Positions 46,692 through 55,027 of a DNA stretch of 64,000 nucleotides are shown piece after piece (within the stretch, counting starts at the first letter, position 1; every line of letters begins with the position of its first letter). The DNA is from Flavobacterium galactosidilyticum (lineage in GTDB: Bacteria; Bacteroidota; Bacteroidia; Flavobacteriales; Flavobacteriaceae): NCBI RefSeq assembly GCF_020911945.1, contig NZ_CP087135.1, positions 1,054,001 through 1,118,000 of the forward strand, in the 5' to 3' direction. The notes under the pieces are model-generated. The model was not told the DNA's origin and made no database searches. It saw nothing but the letters and a program-made list of their open reading frames with translations. The translations under genes and the position numbers were made by a program.

Positions 46692-48140
46692 ATGACTTTA
46701 AGAATAGACAGTAAAAAGTGGATTTTGTATAGGCACACGACTGATTTTGATAAATTGGTTGTGTTAGCTGAAATTTTAAAGTCATTTACAAAAACAGGAA
46801 TTTCAAAGGAAGATAAAACAAATCTTAATTTAAAATTAAAGGAATTAGGTTTGTACAACGAAAGAAATCCTGAATTACCACTTGATGCAATAAATCACAA
46901 AATCAATCAACTTTCCTATTATATGTTTGGTTATCAAGCCAAAGTTGAAGGACAAGATAGATTTTTGTTCAGTCCACTTGGTAACTTGTTTTTGAAAAAC
47001 GTTGATGATAAAGAAAAAACAGCAAAGATTTTTCTCACAATGCTTTGGGCTGTTCAATATCAACACCCACATAGCGGAACAGATAATGAATTTCAACTTT
47101 ACCCATTTCGTTTGATTTATAAACTTCTGACCGAACCAAAACTTTCTAATAAACTTTATGCTTTTGAAGTCGCTTATTCTGTTGTTTTTGTTAAAGAAAT
47201 AACGCCTAAATCTTATGATGAATTAGTAAATGAACTATTAGAGTTAAGAAAACTTTCAGACGAAGAACTTGCACAAAAATTTCAAGAAGATAGACACGCT
47301 TTTGTAAATTCTGCATACGAGTGGGATTATTACGTTTCAACTTTGTTTGAAAGTGCTGGTGTGTTAAATAAAAGTGCTGGCGTTGTTATTTGTAAACTGC
47401 AACACGGGATTACAAATACTTTCAGAAAAATAACAAGAAACGAAGTTTCAATTCCGGAAAATTTAAAAGCTTTAGTTCAGCAGTTAGAAAACGAATACTC
47501 ATATTTAGAAAAACCATTATTGCTCAACGACACTGAACGCTTGAAAATTGATGTTATAAAAGAAATATACAGTTTTTACCCGAAATCGCTTTTAATTGAA
47601 ATTGGGGAACTTGCAGATGACATCAAATATGAATTACTTAATCTTCCAAAATTGATTGAACAATACGCTAACAATAATGATGGTGCAGAAGCATATCTCT
47701 TTGAAGATGCTCTGACGGATGGTTTCAATATGTTTTACAATGTAGAAGCAGAAAAAGTAGGAGGTGCAGGAAATACTGATTTAGAATGTTTGTATCTCAC
47801 CAAAAAGAAAAAATTTGCCGTTGATGCCAAATCTACTAAAAATAAACTTTCAGGTATAAATGCAGGAAGATTAGAAGGACACAGAGAAAAAATTGGTGGT
47901 GCTTACACAATTGTAGTTACACCAAGATTTGTACCTGCCGTTCTTCAAGATATTCGTACAAGTCCAATCGTTATTATTCGAGCAACCACCTTTTCAGAAT
48001 ACTTGTATAACTGCATTGATAACGATATACGAGAAATTGATTATGAAGATTTTGACAATATTATCGTCAATAATCTTGGAAAAGACATTAGTAAAAACAT
48101 TTCGGATTTAACGATTTCGAGATTTGCAACCAAAAATTAA
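46692..48140 (+). CDS. type II restriction endonuclease, PD-(D/E)XK type
   Basis: A 482-residue protein between two methyltransferase genes. A PD-(D/E)XK core is visible: Asp363 in GNTDLE, then Asp378 and Lys380 in AVDAKSTK. The N-terminal two thirds (YRHTTDFDKLVVLAEILKSF, LFSPLGNLFLK) probably form the DNA-recognition part. The overall plan resembles AlwI-like type IIS enzymes, but that subfamily placement is a guess. The presence of m5C and DPPY-type methyltransferases on either side suggests an asymmetric recognition sequence. Confidence 0.8.
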   Translation: MTLRIDSKKWILYRHTTDFDKLVVLAEILKSFTKTGISKEDKTNLNLKLKELGLYNERNPELPLDAINHKINQLSYYMFGYQAKVEGQDRFLFSPLGNLFLKNVDDKEKTAKIFLTMLWAVQYQHPHSGTDNEFQLYPFRLIYKLLTEPKLSNKLYAFEVAYSVVFVKEITPKSYDELVNELLELRKLSDEELAQKFQEDRHAFVNSAYEWDYYVSTLFESAGVLNKSAGVVICKLQHGITNTFRKITRNEVSIPENLKALVQQLENEYSYLEKPLLLNDTERLKIDVIKEIYSFYPKSLLIEIGELADDIKYELLNLPKLIEQYANNNDGAEAYLFEDALTDGFNMFYNVEAEKVGGAGNTDLECLYLTKKKKFAVDAKSTKNKLSGINAGRLEGHREKIGGAYTIVVTPRFVPAVLQDIRTSPIVIIRATTFSEYLYNCIDNDIREIDYEDFDNIIVNNLGKDISKNISDLTISRFATKN

Positions 48141-48148
48141 AACTTGCT

Positions 48149-48910
48149 ATGATTACAATTACGAGAGAAGACAATATGGAATTAATGGCAAGATACCCAG
48201 ACAACTATTTTGACCTTGCCATAGTTGACCCACCTTACGGAATTTTGAATAAAACTAAAAGAGGTGGCGACCGTAAATTCAATATGGAAGAATACAGCCA
48301 ATGGGATGTAAAACCCAATGATGAGTATTTCAATGAGTTAATTCGTGTTTCAAAAAATCAGATTATTTGGGGTGGAAACTATTTTGGGCAACTTTGGTTA
48401 AGAAGCGAATATAACAAAGGGTTCATTATTTGGGATAAAAATCAACCTGAAACCTTAAACAATTTTTCGATGGCTGAAATGGCTTGGTCATCATTAGACA
48501 AACCTTCAAAGATTTTTCGATATAGTGTAAGGAAAAATAGAAACAAAATCCATCCGACACAAAAACCCGTTGAACTTTATGAATGGCTTTTGAAAATGTA
48601 CGCCAAACAAAATGATAAAATCTTAGACACACATTTGGGAAGCGGAACAATTGCTATTGCTTGTTATAACGCAGGACTAAGCTTAACAGCCTGTGAAATT
48701 AGCGAAACTTATTATTTGAAATCTTTAGAAAAGATTAAAGAAGTTATTCCCGAAAGTTCCATACATACAGATGATTTAGACACTTTTTCCCTGACATTTC
48801 CAGAACAGACCAAATCCGAGAATGGTTTGTACAAACAATACAAAGAACAAGTTGAACAACTTAGATTATTCAAAGAAGAAAGAACAAAATATTATGCAAG
48901 TGTGAGATAA
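48149..48910 (+). CDS. beta-class DNA methyltransferase, DPPY type
   Basis: A 253-residue amino-methyltransferase. The catalytic motif IV DPPYG (27-31) precedes the S-adenosylmethionine motif I region (DTHLGSGTIAIACYNAG, from residue 160), which is the beta-class order. HPTQKPVELYEWLL (135-148) is motif X. DPPY favours N6-adenine over N4-cytosine. It lies 8 nt after the endonuclease and probably modifies the strand of the target not covered by the m5C enzyme. The last 50 residues are a polar extension. Confidence 0.92.
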   Translation: MITITREDNMELMARYPDNYFDLAIVDPPYGILNKTKRGGDRKFNMEEYSQWDVKPNDEYFNELIRVSKNQIIWGGNYFGQLWLRSEYNKGFIIWDKNQPETLNNFSMAEMAWSSLDKPSKIFRYSVRKNRNKIHPTQKPVELYEWLLKMYAKQNDKILDTHLGSGTIAIACYNAGLSLTACEISETYYLKSLEKIKEVIPESSIHTDDLDTFSLTFPEQTKSENGLYKQYKEQVEQLRLFKEERTKYYASVR

Positions 48911-48939
48911 TATCAATAAAATTATCGCAAAATGATGTA

Positions 48940-49530
48940 ATGAAAAAAGTAAAACTAAATAATATCGCGATTTTTGTGTTGTTCATTACATCATATATTC
49001 CTTTATTTGGACTATTGATTTTGCGACAAATCAAACAAAATATTGACTATTTGAATTTTGGAGGAATTAGCCAAGAAAGCATTTTCTTAGCTTTTAGAAA
49101 ATTCGGATTAAGTGGTTTCCTTTTACTTGTTGCAGTCTTCGGTTATATCGGTTTGAAATTCTTACTGACAAATTTAGATACAAAAAAATCAAATGGCGAG
49201 CTTGTAAAAATTGTTGATGTAGAAAACAAGAACAATGAAAGCATTAGTTACATTTCAACTTACATTGTTCCCTTTATCTTTCAAGATACGAATAACTTCT
49301 TTGAAATTACTTCGATTTTCATTATTTTGATAATCATATTTTTCATTTACACAAAATCAAATATGATTGTAATAAATCCAATATTGAATATTACCCATAC
49401 GCTTTACCAAATTGATTACAATAAAAAGAACCAAACAAAAAAAGCTCTTTTGATTACAAAAGAAGAAGATTTGGAAAGCGGACAAGAAATAAAGATAAAC
49501 CTAATTACGAAAAATATTTATTATGGATAA
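48940..49530 (+). CDS. kwaA: membrane protein, probable KwaA of a Kiwa antiphage module
   Basis: A 196-residue protein with strong hydrophobic segments at about 7-29, 54-75 and 117-137 and a weaker one near 100-112 (SYISTYIVPFIF). The C-terminal 50 residues are polar (NPILNITHTLYQID, then KKALLITKEEDLESGQ). Kiwa consists of a four-helix membrane protein KwaA and a DUF4868 protein KwaB. The downstream gene looks like KwaB and overlaps this one by 8 nt, so the assignment leans on context and topology. It starts 29 nt after the methyltransferase. Confidence 0.6.
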   Translation: MKKVKLNNIAIFVLFITSYIPLFGLLILRQIKQNIDYLNFGGISQESIFLAFRKFGLSGFLLLVAVFGYIGLKFLLTNLDTKKSNGELVKIVDVENKNNESISYISTYIVPFIFQDTNNFFEITSIFIILIIIFFIYTKSNMIVINPILNITHTLYQIDYNKKNQTKKALLITKEEDLESGQEIKINLITKNIYYG

Positions 49531-50542
49531 ATCAATATTGGTTGATATAATTGGTCAGGCAAGTTCAGAAAATTTGAAGATGTATTTTGTAACTCGTATT
49601 CTCAAAGAAGGAATAAAAGCTAATTCACGAGTTTTAGAAAAGTTTGATTTTAAAGTTTATCAAATAGAAATTACAGATGAAGTGAGAAGTTATATTTATG
49701 AACTTTCACTAAAGCAGTTCAAGAAACTTCAAGATAATGACGAATTAAATTTCTTTGATTATGATGTTATTGCAGACGAAACAGAACATTTATTTACCTA
49801 TCAAATGCAAAATAAAGTTGGTTCGTTTTCAGACGTTGTTTATAACCAATTGAACCAAAGCCCTCAAAAAATTACAGATTTAAACGAAATACTTCAGGAC
49901 GAAACTCTTTGGGCATATTGAGTTGAATTTGAAATAGACAGTGATAAATCTTTTTATACATTCAGAAAAATTTCACCAGGAAAAGTAGGTGTCGAAAAAG
50001 AAAAAGACGGAGAAAAGAAAAGTTTCAGCAGTCAGATAAGGACATTTTTTGACACAAATACCAATACATTGTCATTACTAAAAAGCGACACAGTTTATTT
50101 AGACAAAGAAATAGATTGTATTTTTTATGAAGAAACTTTTTATGTATTGAAGAAGTTTTACTTTGAGTAACTTGTGGGATTGCAGGAGGAATATAAAAAA
50201 CGAGCAGAAGCGGTTGCTACAACAATTTCAAAACATCAATGCTTTGGAGATATAAAACTTCTAACTGACAAAATAGAAACAAAAGTTTCTATTCATAAAA
50301 AATTAATGAAGTTAGAGAAATTAGGAAATCTACATTCTTTGACTTCTAAAAATATAAAAAAATTGGAATCATTGGGTAAAAAGAAGAAAGCACCAATAAA
50401 TTTACAAGATGGTAAAATTCAATTTGAAACGGAAGAAGATATAGACAATGTAATCAAACTATTGTGTGATTATTTCAAAACAGGAGATTATTCAGGTAAA
50501 CCATACGGAACATACGCTGGAAAATTACAGCCAATAGAATAG
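49523..50542 (+). pseudogene. kwaB: KwaB-like (DUF4868) gene interrupted by two in-frame stops
   Basis: One reading frame runs from ATG 49523 to the stop at 50540-50542, 337 coding codons, broken only by TGA at 49919-49921 and TAA at 50168-50170. The three segments have 132, 82 and 123 codons. The middle piece reads SFYTFRKISPGKV and TVYLDKEIDCIFYEETFYVLKKF, which resembles the core of DUF4868, and the last piece (GLQEEYKKRAEAV, GKIQFETEEDIDNVIKLLCDYF) continues the family pattern. The total length is close to intact KwaB (a little over 300). The 5' end overlaps kwaA by 8 nt. No frameshift is needed to join the parts, so decay is recent, or the stops are read through, or they are errors. GTG 50174 could start the last piece separately. 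Confidence 0.72.
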
Positions 50543-51085
50543 CCCAACGCTTTTGTTGGCACATTTGTATTTTGCTAACACACAAATCTAACGCAAAAAA
50601 TGCAAAAGAGATACCACGCTTATTCGTGCCAATACAGACAAAATCAACGCATAAACAGCAGCTGTTAAAAACAATGAAGGCATAACATCACCAATACTCA
50701 ATCAGGCATTCTTGCTTGGTTAGATAGGAAGGTTCTATATTTAAAGTTCAGTTTTTCATAGGAAGTTCAGTGGTATAGTCCCTGCCTGCGTATGGCTGAG
50801 AACTGTTGAAAACTAATAGTACATCGTATTTTTTTCATATTTTATTTAACGATGCAATCATGTATTCAAATTAATGACACATTTTAGTATTCCAGTTAAT
50901 ATAGCGCTAGGGCTGAACTTCAATAATTACACTACTGAGTGACTTGATAACCATTATTAAAGTAATAAAGTAGTAGGGAATTGTGATTAAGCCCGCGATT
51001 TAATGAATTAGTTTTAATGTATTTAATCGATAAATTTTGTTAGAAAACGTTGAATATCAATATTTTTACAAAATAAAAACAGAAG
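50543..51085. other. gene-free right edge of the defence island
   Basis: No supported gene lies here. It starts with a small inverted repeat GCCCAAC-GCTTTT-GTTGGC (50542-50560). A short minus-strand frame (50588-50701, 37 codons, TTG start, hydrophobic) is not convincing. From about 50740 the sequence is AT-rich with scattered stops and no repeats I can recognise. It is probably insertion-scar or relict DNA between the island and the cold-shock gene. Confidence 0.5.
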
Positions 51086-51119
51086 TTGGTATTTCGTATT
51101 GTATTAAATATTACATTTG
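51086..51119 (+). promoter_or_regulatory. promoter of the cold-shock gene
   Basis: TTG at 51086-51088 and TACATTTG at 51112-51119 are 23 nt apart; the ATG is 30 nt downstream, so the leader is far shorter than that of E. coli cspA. Confidence 0.55.
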
Positions 51120-51148
51120 CCTCATTATAAATTATTATTACAATTACA

Positions 51149-51343
51149 ATGCGTACAGGTACAGTTAAATTTTTCAATGAATCTAAAGGTTACGGATTCA
51201 TCACAGACGAAGAAACAGGAAAAGACATTTTTGTTCATGCATCAGGAATCAACGCGGAAGAATTACGCGAAGGTGATAGAGTAAGCTACGAAGAAGAAGA
51301 AGGAAGAAAAGGGAAAGTTGCGGCTAAAGTTGCAGTTATCTAA
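51149..51343 (+). CDS. cold-shock protein, CspA family
   Basis: A 64-residue single cold-shock domain with both RNA-binding motifs: KFFNESKGYGFI (RNP1) and DIFVHASGI (RNP2). It acts as a nucleic-acid chaperone. Residues after 40 are strongly acidic and then basic (RVSYEEEEGRKGKVAAKV), as in Bacteroidetes forms. It is a single-gene unit with its own promoter and terminator. Confidence 0.95.
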   Translation: MRTGTVKFFNESKGYGFITDEETGKDIFVHASGINAEELREGDRVSYEEEEGRKGKVAAKVAVI

Positions 51344-51376
51344 TCAAAAAAAAATTTTTTTTGATAAAAACGTTTG

Positions 51377-51410
51377 AAACGTTTCGATTTATGTCGAGAC
51401 GTTTTTTTTT
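51377..51410 (+). terminator. terminator after the cold-shock gene
   Basis: AAACGTTTCGA pairs with TCGAGACGTTT (one mismatch) around TTTATG and is followed by a run of about nine T. Confidence 0.88.
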
Positions 51411-51522
51411 GCGATAAACTGAAAGTTATTGTTTTTTAAATTCGAAAGCGGCAATCTTATTTATAATCAATAAAAATTAGTCTGTAATTGTAATTTGCTT
51501 TAGATTTATCGCTGTTTTAAAC

Positions 51523-51553
51523 TTGTGTTTTACATACGTGAAACCTATCTTTG
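51523..51553 (+). promoter_or_regulatory. promoter of the nuo operon
   Basis: TTG at 51523-51525 and TATCTTTG at 51546-51553 are 20 nt apart, a consensus match, with the nuoA ATG 31 nt downstream. This rules out the longer nuoA frame that would start at TTG 51525. Confidence 0.7.
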
Positions 51554-51584
51554 TAGCTTATTCTCATTCAAAAAAATACGCATT

Positions 51585-51950
51585 ATGCAATCTGATCAAT
51601 TAAATTATATTCCCATTTTAATGCAGTTTTTATTAGCTGCGGGGTTTGTAGTGGGGACAATTATTGTTTCTGGTAAATTAGGGCCTAGAAGAAAATCAGC
51701 AATCAAAGATCAAAATTTTGAATGTGGTGTTGAAGGTATTGGAAATGCGCGTATTCCATTTTCTGTAAAGTATTTCCTTGTTGCTATTTTGTTTGTACTT
51801 TTTGATATTGAAGTTGTTTTTCTATATCCTTGGGCAGTCAATTTTAAGGAGCTTGGAATGGAAGGGATGTTGAAAATGATTGTTTTTATGCTTTTGCTTC
51901 TTGTTGGTTTCTTCTATATAATCAAGAAGAAGGCTTTAGAGTGGGAGTAG
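51585..51950 (+). CDS. nuoA: NADH-quinone oxidoreductase subunit A
   Basis: A 121-residue membrane subunit of respiratory complex I with three hydrophobic segments. Family blocks are YIPILMQFLLAAGFVVGT, NFECGVEGIGNARIPFSVKYFLVAILFVLFDIEVVFLYPWA; the Cys and acidic residues of the quinone-site loop are present. The start at ATG 51585 is supported by the promoter position. It is the first gene of nuoA-N. Confidence 0.95.
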   Translation: MQSDQLNYIPILMQFLLAAGFVVGTIIVSGKLGPRRKSAIKDQNFECGVEGIGNARIPFSVKYFLVAILFVLFDIEVVFLYPWAVNFKELGMEGMLKMIVFMLLLLVGFFYIIKKKALEWE

Positions 51951-52052
51951 ATTTTAGGAATTCTGATTTCGCAGCTTTTAAGTTTATATTAAAATAAGAT
52001 AATTATTGATTTTGGCTTTTAATTTAAAATCCAAATCTAAATCAAAAATAAA

Positions 52053-52601
52053 ATGAGTAATTCAAATATAAAGATGGCTGAGGCGCCGGAAGGTTTTGTT
52101 GGGGAAGGGTTCTTCGCTACAAAGCTAAACGACGTTGTAGGTCTAGCTCGGGCTAATTCACTTTGGCCGTTGCCTTTTGCAACTTCTTGTTGTGGTATTG
52201 AATTTATGGCTACCATGGGTGCGCATTACGATATTGCACGTTTTGGATCTGAGCGTTTAAGTTTTTCTCCACGTCAATCAGATATGCTGTTGGTTATGGG
52301 AACTATCTCAAAAAAAATGGCTCCCGTTTTACGTCAAGTTTATGAGCAAATGTCTGAGCCAAAATGGGTTATTGCGGTAGGTGCTTGTGCTTCTTCTGGA
52401 GGTATTTTTGACACCTATTCTGTGCTTCAAGGGATTGACAAGGTTATCCCTGTTGATGTTTATGTTCCGGGTTGTCCTCCAAGACCAGAGCAAATATTAG
52501 AAGGTGTAATGAAATTGCAAGAATTGGTTAAATCGGAATCGGTTAGAAGAAGAAGTTCTCCTGAATACGAAGCATTATTAGCCTCTTATAATATCAAATA
52601 A
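52053..52601 (+). CDS. nuoB: NADH-quinone oxidoreductase subunit B
   Basis: A 182-residue peripheral-arm subunit that holds iron-sulfur cluster N2, the last electron carrier before quinone. Cluster ligands are the adjacent cysteines in [10 protein letters not shown], and the ones in VGACASSGG and [10 protein letters not shown]. It follows nuoA by 102 nt and precedes nuoC by 4 nt. Confidence 0.97.
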   Translation: MSNSNIKMAEAPEGFVGEGFFATKLNDVVGLARANSLWPLPFATSCCGIEFMATMGAHYDIARFGSERLSFSPRQSDMLLVMGTISKKMAPVLRQVYEQMSEPKWVIAVGACASSGGIFDTYSVLQGIDKVIPVDVYVPGCPPRPEQILEGVMKLQELVKSESVRRRSSPEYEALLASYNIK

Positions 52602-52605
52602 CGAC

Positions 52606-53127
52606 ATGGCATTAGAAAACACAGCTATTCAAGATAAGTTAGTAGAGACATTTGGCGAGAGTGTATTTCGTTTTAATGAAGAAAAAGATATTTTTTCATT
52701 TGAAGTGGCATCAGACAAGATTACAGCGATTATTCTTTTTTTGAAAAATGATCCTGTGTTGCGTTTTCAGTTTCTGACTGACTTGTGTGCAATACATTAT
52801 CCAGATAATGAAGTGGAAAGACAGTTTGTAGTTGTGTATCACATGCACAATTGGTACGACAACAAACGAATAAAAATAAAAGCTTTTATCAATGGTGAAA
52901 AGCCTGAGATAAAAACAATCTCAAATATTTTTCTATGCACCAATTGGATGGAAAGAGAAACATTTGATTTCTACGGAATTGATTTTATCGGACATCCTCA
53001 ATTGAAACGTATTTTAAACATGGATGAGATGATTTCATTTCCTATGCGTAAAGAGTTTCCAATGGAAGACGGTGGACGAACAGATAAAGATGACCGTTTC
53101 TTCGGAAGAACAATAGACAATTGCTAA
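52606..53127 (+). CDS. nuoC: NADH-quinone oxidoreductase subunit C
   Basis: A 173-residue peripheral-arm subunit. The signature WMERETFDFYGIDFIGHPQLKRIL is the classical 30-kDa subunit motif. C and D are separate genes here, unlike the fused NuoCD of E. coli. It lies 4 nt after nuoB and 32 nt before nuoD. Confidence 0.95.
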   Translation: MALENTAIQDKLVETFGESVFRFNEEKDIFSFEVASDKITAIILFLKNDPVLRFQFLTDLCAIHYPDNEVERQFVVVYHMHNWYDNKRIKIKAFINGEKPEIKTISNIFLCTNWMERETFDFYGIDFIGHPQLKRILNMDEMISFPMRKEFPMEDGGRTDKDDRFFGRTIDNC

Positions 53128-53159
53128 AAACACAATATATAATTTTTCACATTCTATAA

Positions 53160-54398
53160 ATGTCAGAACTATTATTACCACCAGAGCATAGATATGCTAA
53201 AAAAATGAAAGAGCAGCTAAATGATGATGGAAGCGAGCTTTCTATCTTGAATTTAGGTCCTACTCACCCTGCGACACACGGGATTTTCCAAAATGTTTTG
53301 CTAATGGATGGGGAGCGTATTTTAGAAGCTGAGCCAACCATTGGTTACATTCATAGAGCTTTTGAAAAAATTGCTGAAAATCGTCCTTTTTACCAAATCA
53401 CACCGCTTACAGACCGTATGAATTATTGTTCATCGCCTATAAACAATATGGGTTGGTGGATGACATTAGAAAAATTACTTGATATTGAAGTGCCTAAACG
53501 TGCTCAATATTTAAGGGTAATTGTAATGGAATTAGCAAGAATTACGGATCATATTATATGTAACTCGATTTTAGGAGTTGATACTGGTGCCTTTACCGGA
53601 TTTCTTTACGTGTTCCAGTTTAGAGAAAGGGTTTATGAGATTTACGAGGAGATTTGTGGTGCTCGTTTAACTACAAATATGGGAAGAATTGGTGGTTTTG
53701 AAAGAGATTGGTCTCCTGAAGCTTTTAGAAAATTAGACTTATTTTTAGAGGAATTTCCAGTAGCTTGGCAAGAATTTGAAAATCTATTTGTAAGAAATAG
53801 AATTTTTATGGATCGTACTGTCAATGTTGGTCCAATATCAGCAGAACAAGCAATTTCATACGGATTTACAGGTCCTAACTTGCGTGCAGCAGGAGTTGAT
53901 TATGATGTGCGTGTTGCTCAGCCTTATAGTTCATATGAGGATTTTGATTTTATAATTCCTGTTGGAAAATCAGGAGATACATACGATCGTTTTTGTGTTC
54001 GTAATGCCGAAGTTTGGGAGAGTTTAAGTATTATTCGCCAGGCTTTAGCTAAAATGCCAGAAGGGAATGATTTTCATGCTGACGTTCCTGATTACTATCT
54101 TCCTCCAAAAGAAGATGTATACACTAGTATGGAGTCTTTAATTTATCACTTCAAAATTGTGATGGGTGAAGTGCCAGTTCCAGTAGCGGAAATATACCAT
54201 CCTGTAGAAGGTGGAAATGGAGAGCTAGGTTTTTACTTAGTAACTGACGGAAGTCGTACTCCTTATAGATTGCATTTTCGTAGACCGTGTTTTATTTATT
54301 ACCAGGCGTATCCAGAAATGATAAAAGGCGCATTACTATCAGATGCGATTGTAATTCTGTCTAGCTTAAATGTAATTGCTGGAGAATTAGACGCTTAA
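53160..54398 (+). CDS. nuoD: NADH-quinone oxidoreductase subunit D
   Basis: A 412-residue 49-kDa-type subunit lining the quinone cavity. Family blocks include LGPTHPATHGIFQNVLLMDGE, GYIHRAFEKIAE, MNYCSSPINNMGWWMTLE and the C-terminal LSSLNVIAGELDA. The quinone-site His (THPATHG) is present. It is the unfused form. Confidence 0.97.
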   Translation: MSELLLPPEHRYAKKMKEQLNDDGSELSILNLGPTHPATHGIFQNVLLMDGERILEAEPTIGYIHRAFEKIAENRPFYQITPLTDRMNYCSSPINNMGWWMTLEKLLDIEVPKRAQYLRVIVMELARITDHIICNSILGVDTGAFTGFLYVFQFRERVYEIYEEICGARLTTNMGRIGGFERDWSPEAFRKLDLFLEEFPVAWQEFENLFVRNRIFMDRTVNVGPISAEQAISYGFTGPNLRAAGVDYDVRVAQPYSSYEDFDFIIPVGKSGDTYDRFCVRNAEVWESLSIIRQALAKMPEGNDFHADVPDYYLPPKEDVYTSMESLIYHFKIVMGEVPVPVAEIYHPVEGGNGELGFYLVTDGSRTPYRLHFRRPCFIYYQAYPEMIKGALLSDAIVILSSLNVIAGELDA

Positions 54399-54495
54399 TA
54401 GGATTTTTGATTAACGATTTTTGATTTCAGATTTATTTTATCTGATCAATAATAAGAATTTTTGACTTTGTGCCTTTGTGGCAAAAACAATAAAA

Positions 54496-55026
54496 ATGGA
54501 AAGAACGTATCACAAGCAAGAAATAAATATTACTGAATCATTGATGAGTCGCATCAATGAATTGATCAGTCATTATCCTGAAGACAAACGAAAATCAGCA
54601 TTATTGCCGGTTTTACATGAAGTTCAAGATGCTCATGAGAACTGGTTGAGTCTTGAATTGATGGACAAAGTGGCTGAAATTATCCAAATTAAACCAATCG
54701 AGGTGTATGAGGTAGTTTCATTTTACACGATGTACAATCAAAAACCTATTGGTAAATATATGTTCGAATTCTGTACAACATCGCCATGTTGTTTGAATGG
54801 AGCTGAAGATTTAATGGATTATACTTGTGAAAAATTAGGAATAAATCCTGGTGAAACAACTGCTGATGGGAATTTTACTGTAGTTGGTGTTCAATGTTTA
54901 GGTGCATGTGGTTATGCTCCAATGATGCAATTAGGTGATTTTTACAAGGAAAATTTGAACGAAGAGAAAATCGACCAATTAATTGCTGATTGCAAAAACG
55001 ATAAAATAATAGTACACGATAAATAA
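54496..55026 (+). CDS. nuoE: NADH-quinone oxidoreductase subunit E
   Basis: A 176-residue thioredoxin-like subunit with a 2Fe-2S cluster. Cysteine ligands are in FCTTSPCCLNGAEDL and VQCLGACGYAP. The start is placed at ATG 54496 (MERTYHK); a GTG at 54478 would add six residues. The spacer upstream (54399-54495) contains a GACTTTGTGCCTTTGTGGC phrase that, from memory, recurs in Flavobacterium intergenic regions. nuoF starts 1 nt after the stop. Confidence 0.94.
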   Translation: MERTYHKQEINITESLMSRINELISHYPEDKRKSALLPVLHEVQDAHENWLSLELMDKVAEIIQIKPIEVYEVVSFYTMYNQKPIGKYMFEFCTTSPCCLNGAEDLMDYTCEKLGINPGETTADGNFTVVGVQCLGACGYAPMMQLGDFYKENLNEEKIDQLIADCKNDKIIVHDK

Positions 55027-55027
55027 T

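Noticed and set aside
45041..50600. CRISPR array associated with the defence genes
   Set aside because: No direct repeats with regular spacing occur in this region or elsewhere in the window.
50588..50701. 37-codon hydrophobic frame on the minus strand at the right edge of the defence island
   Set aside because: It starts with TTG, has no promoter or recognisable family and lies in sequence that otherwise looks like non-coding relict DNA.
50543..51085. Insertion sequence remnant or tRNA in the gap after the defence island
   Set aside because: I found no transposase fragment, terminal inverted repeats or cloverleaf pattern on either strand.
51525..51584. Longer nuoA starting at TTG 51525
   Set aside because: That TTG is the -33 element of a consensus promoter, and the added residues are not conserved in NuoA.
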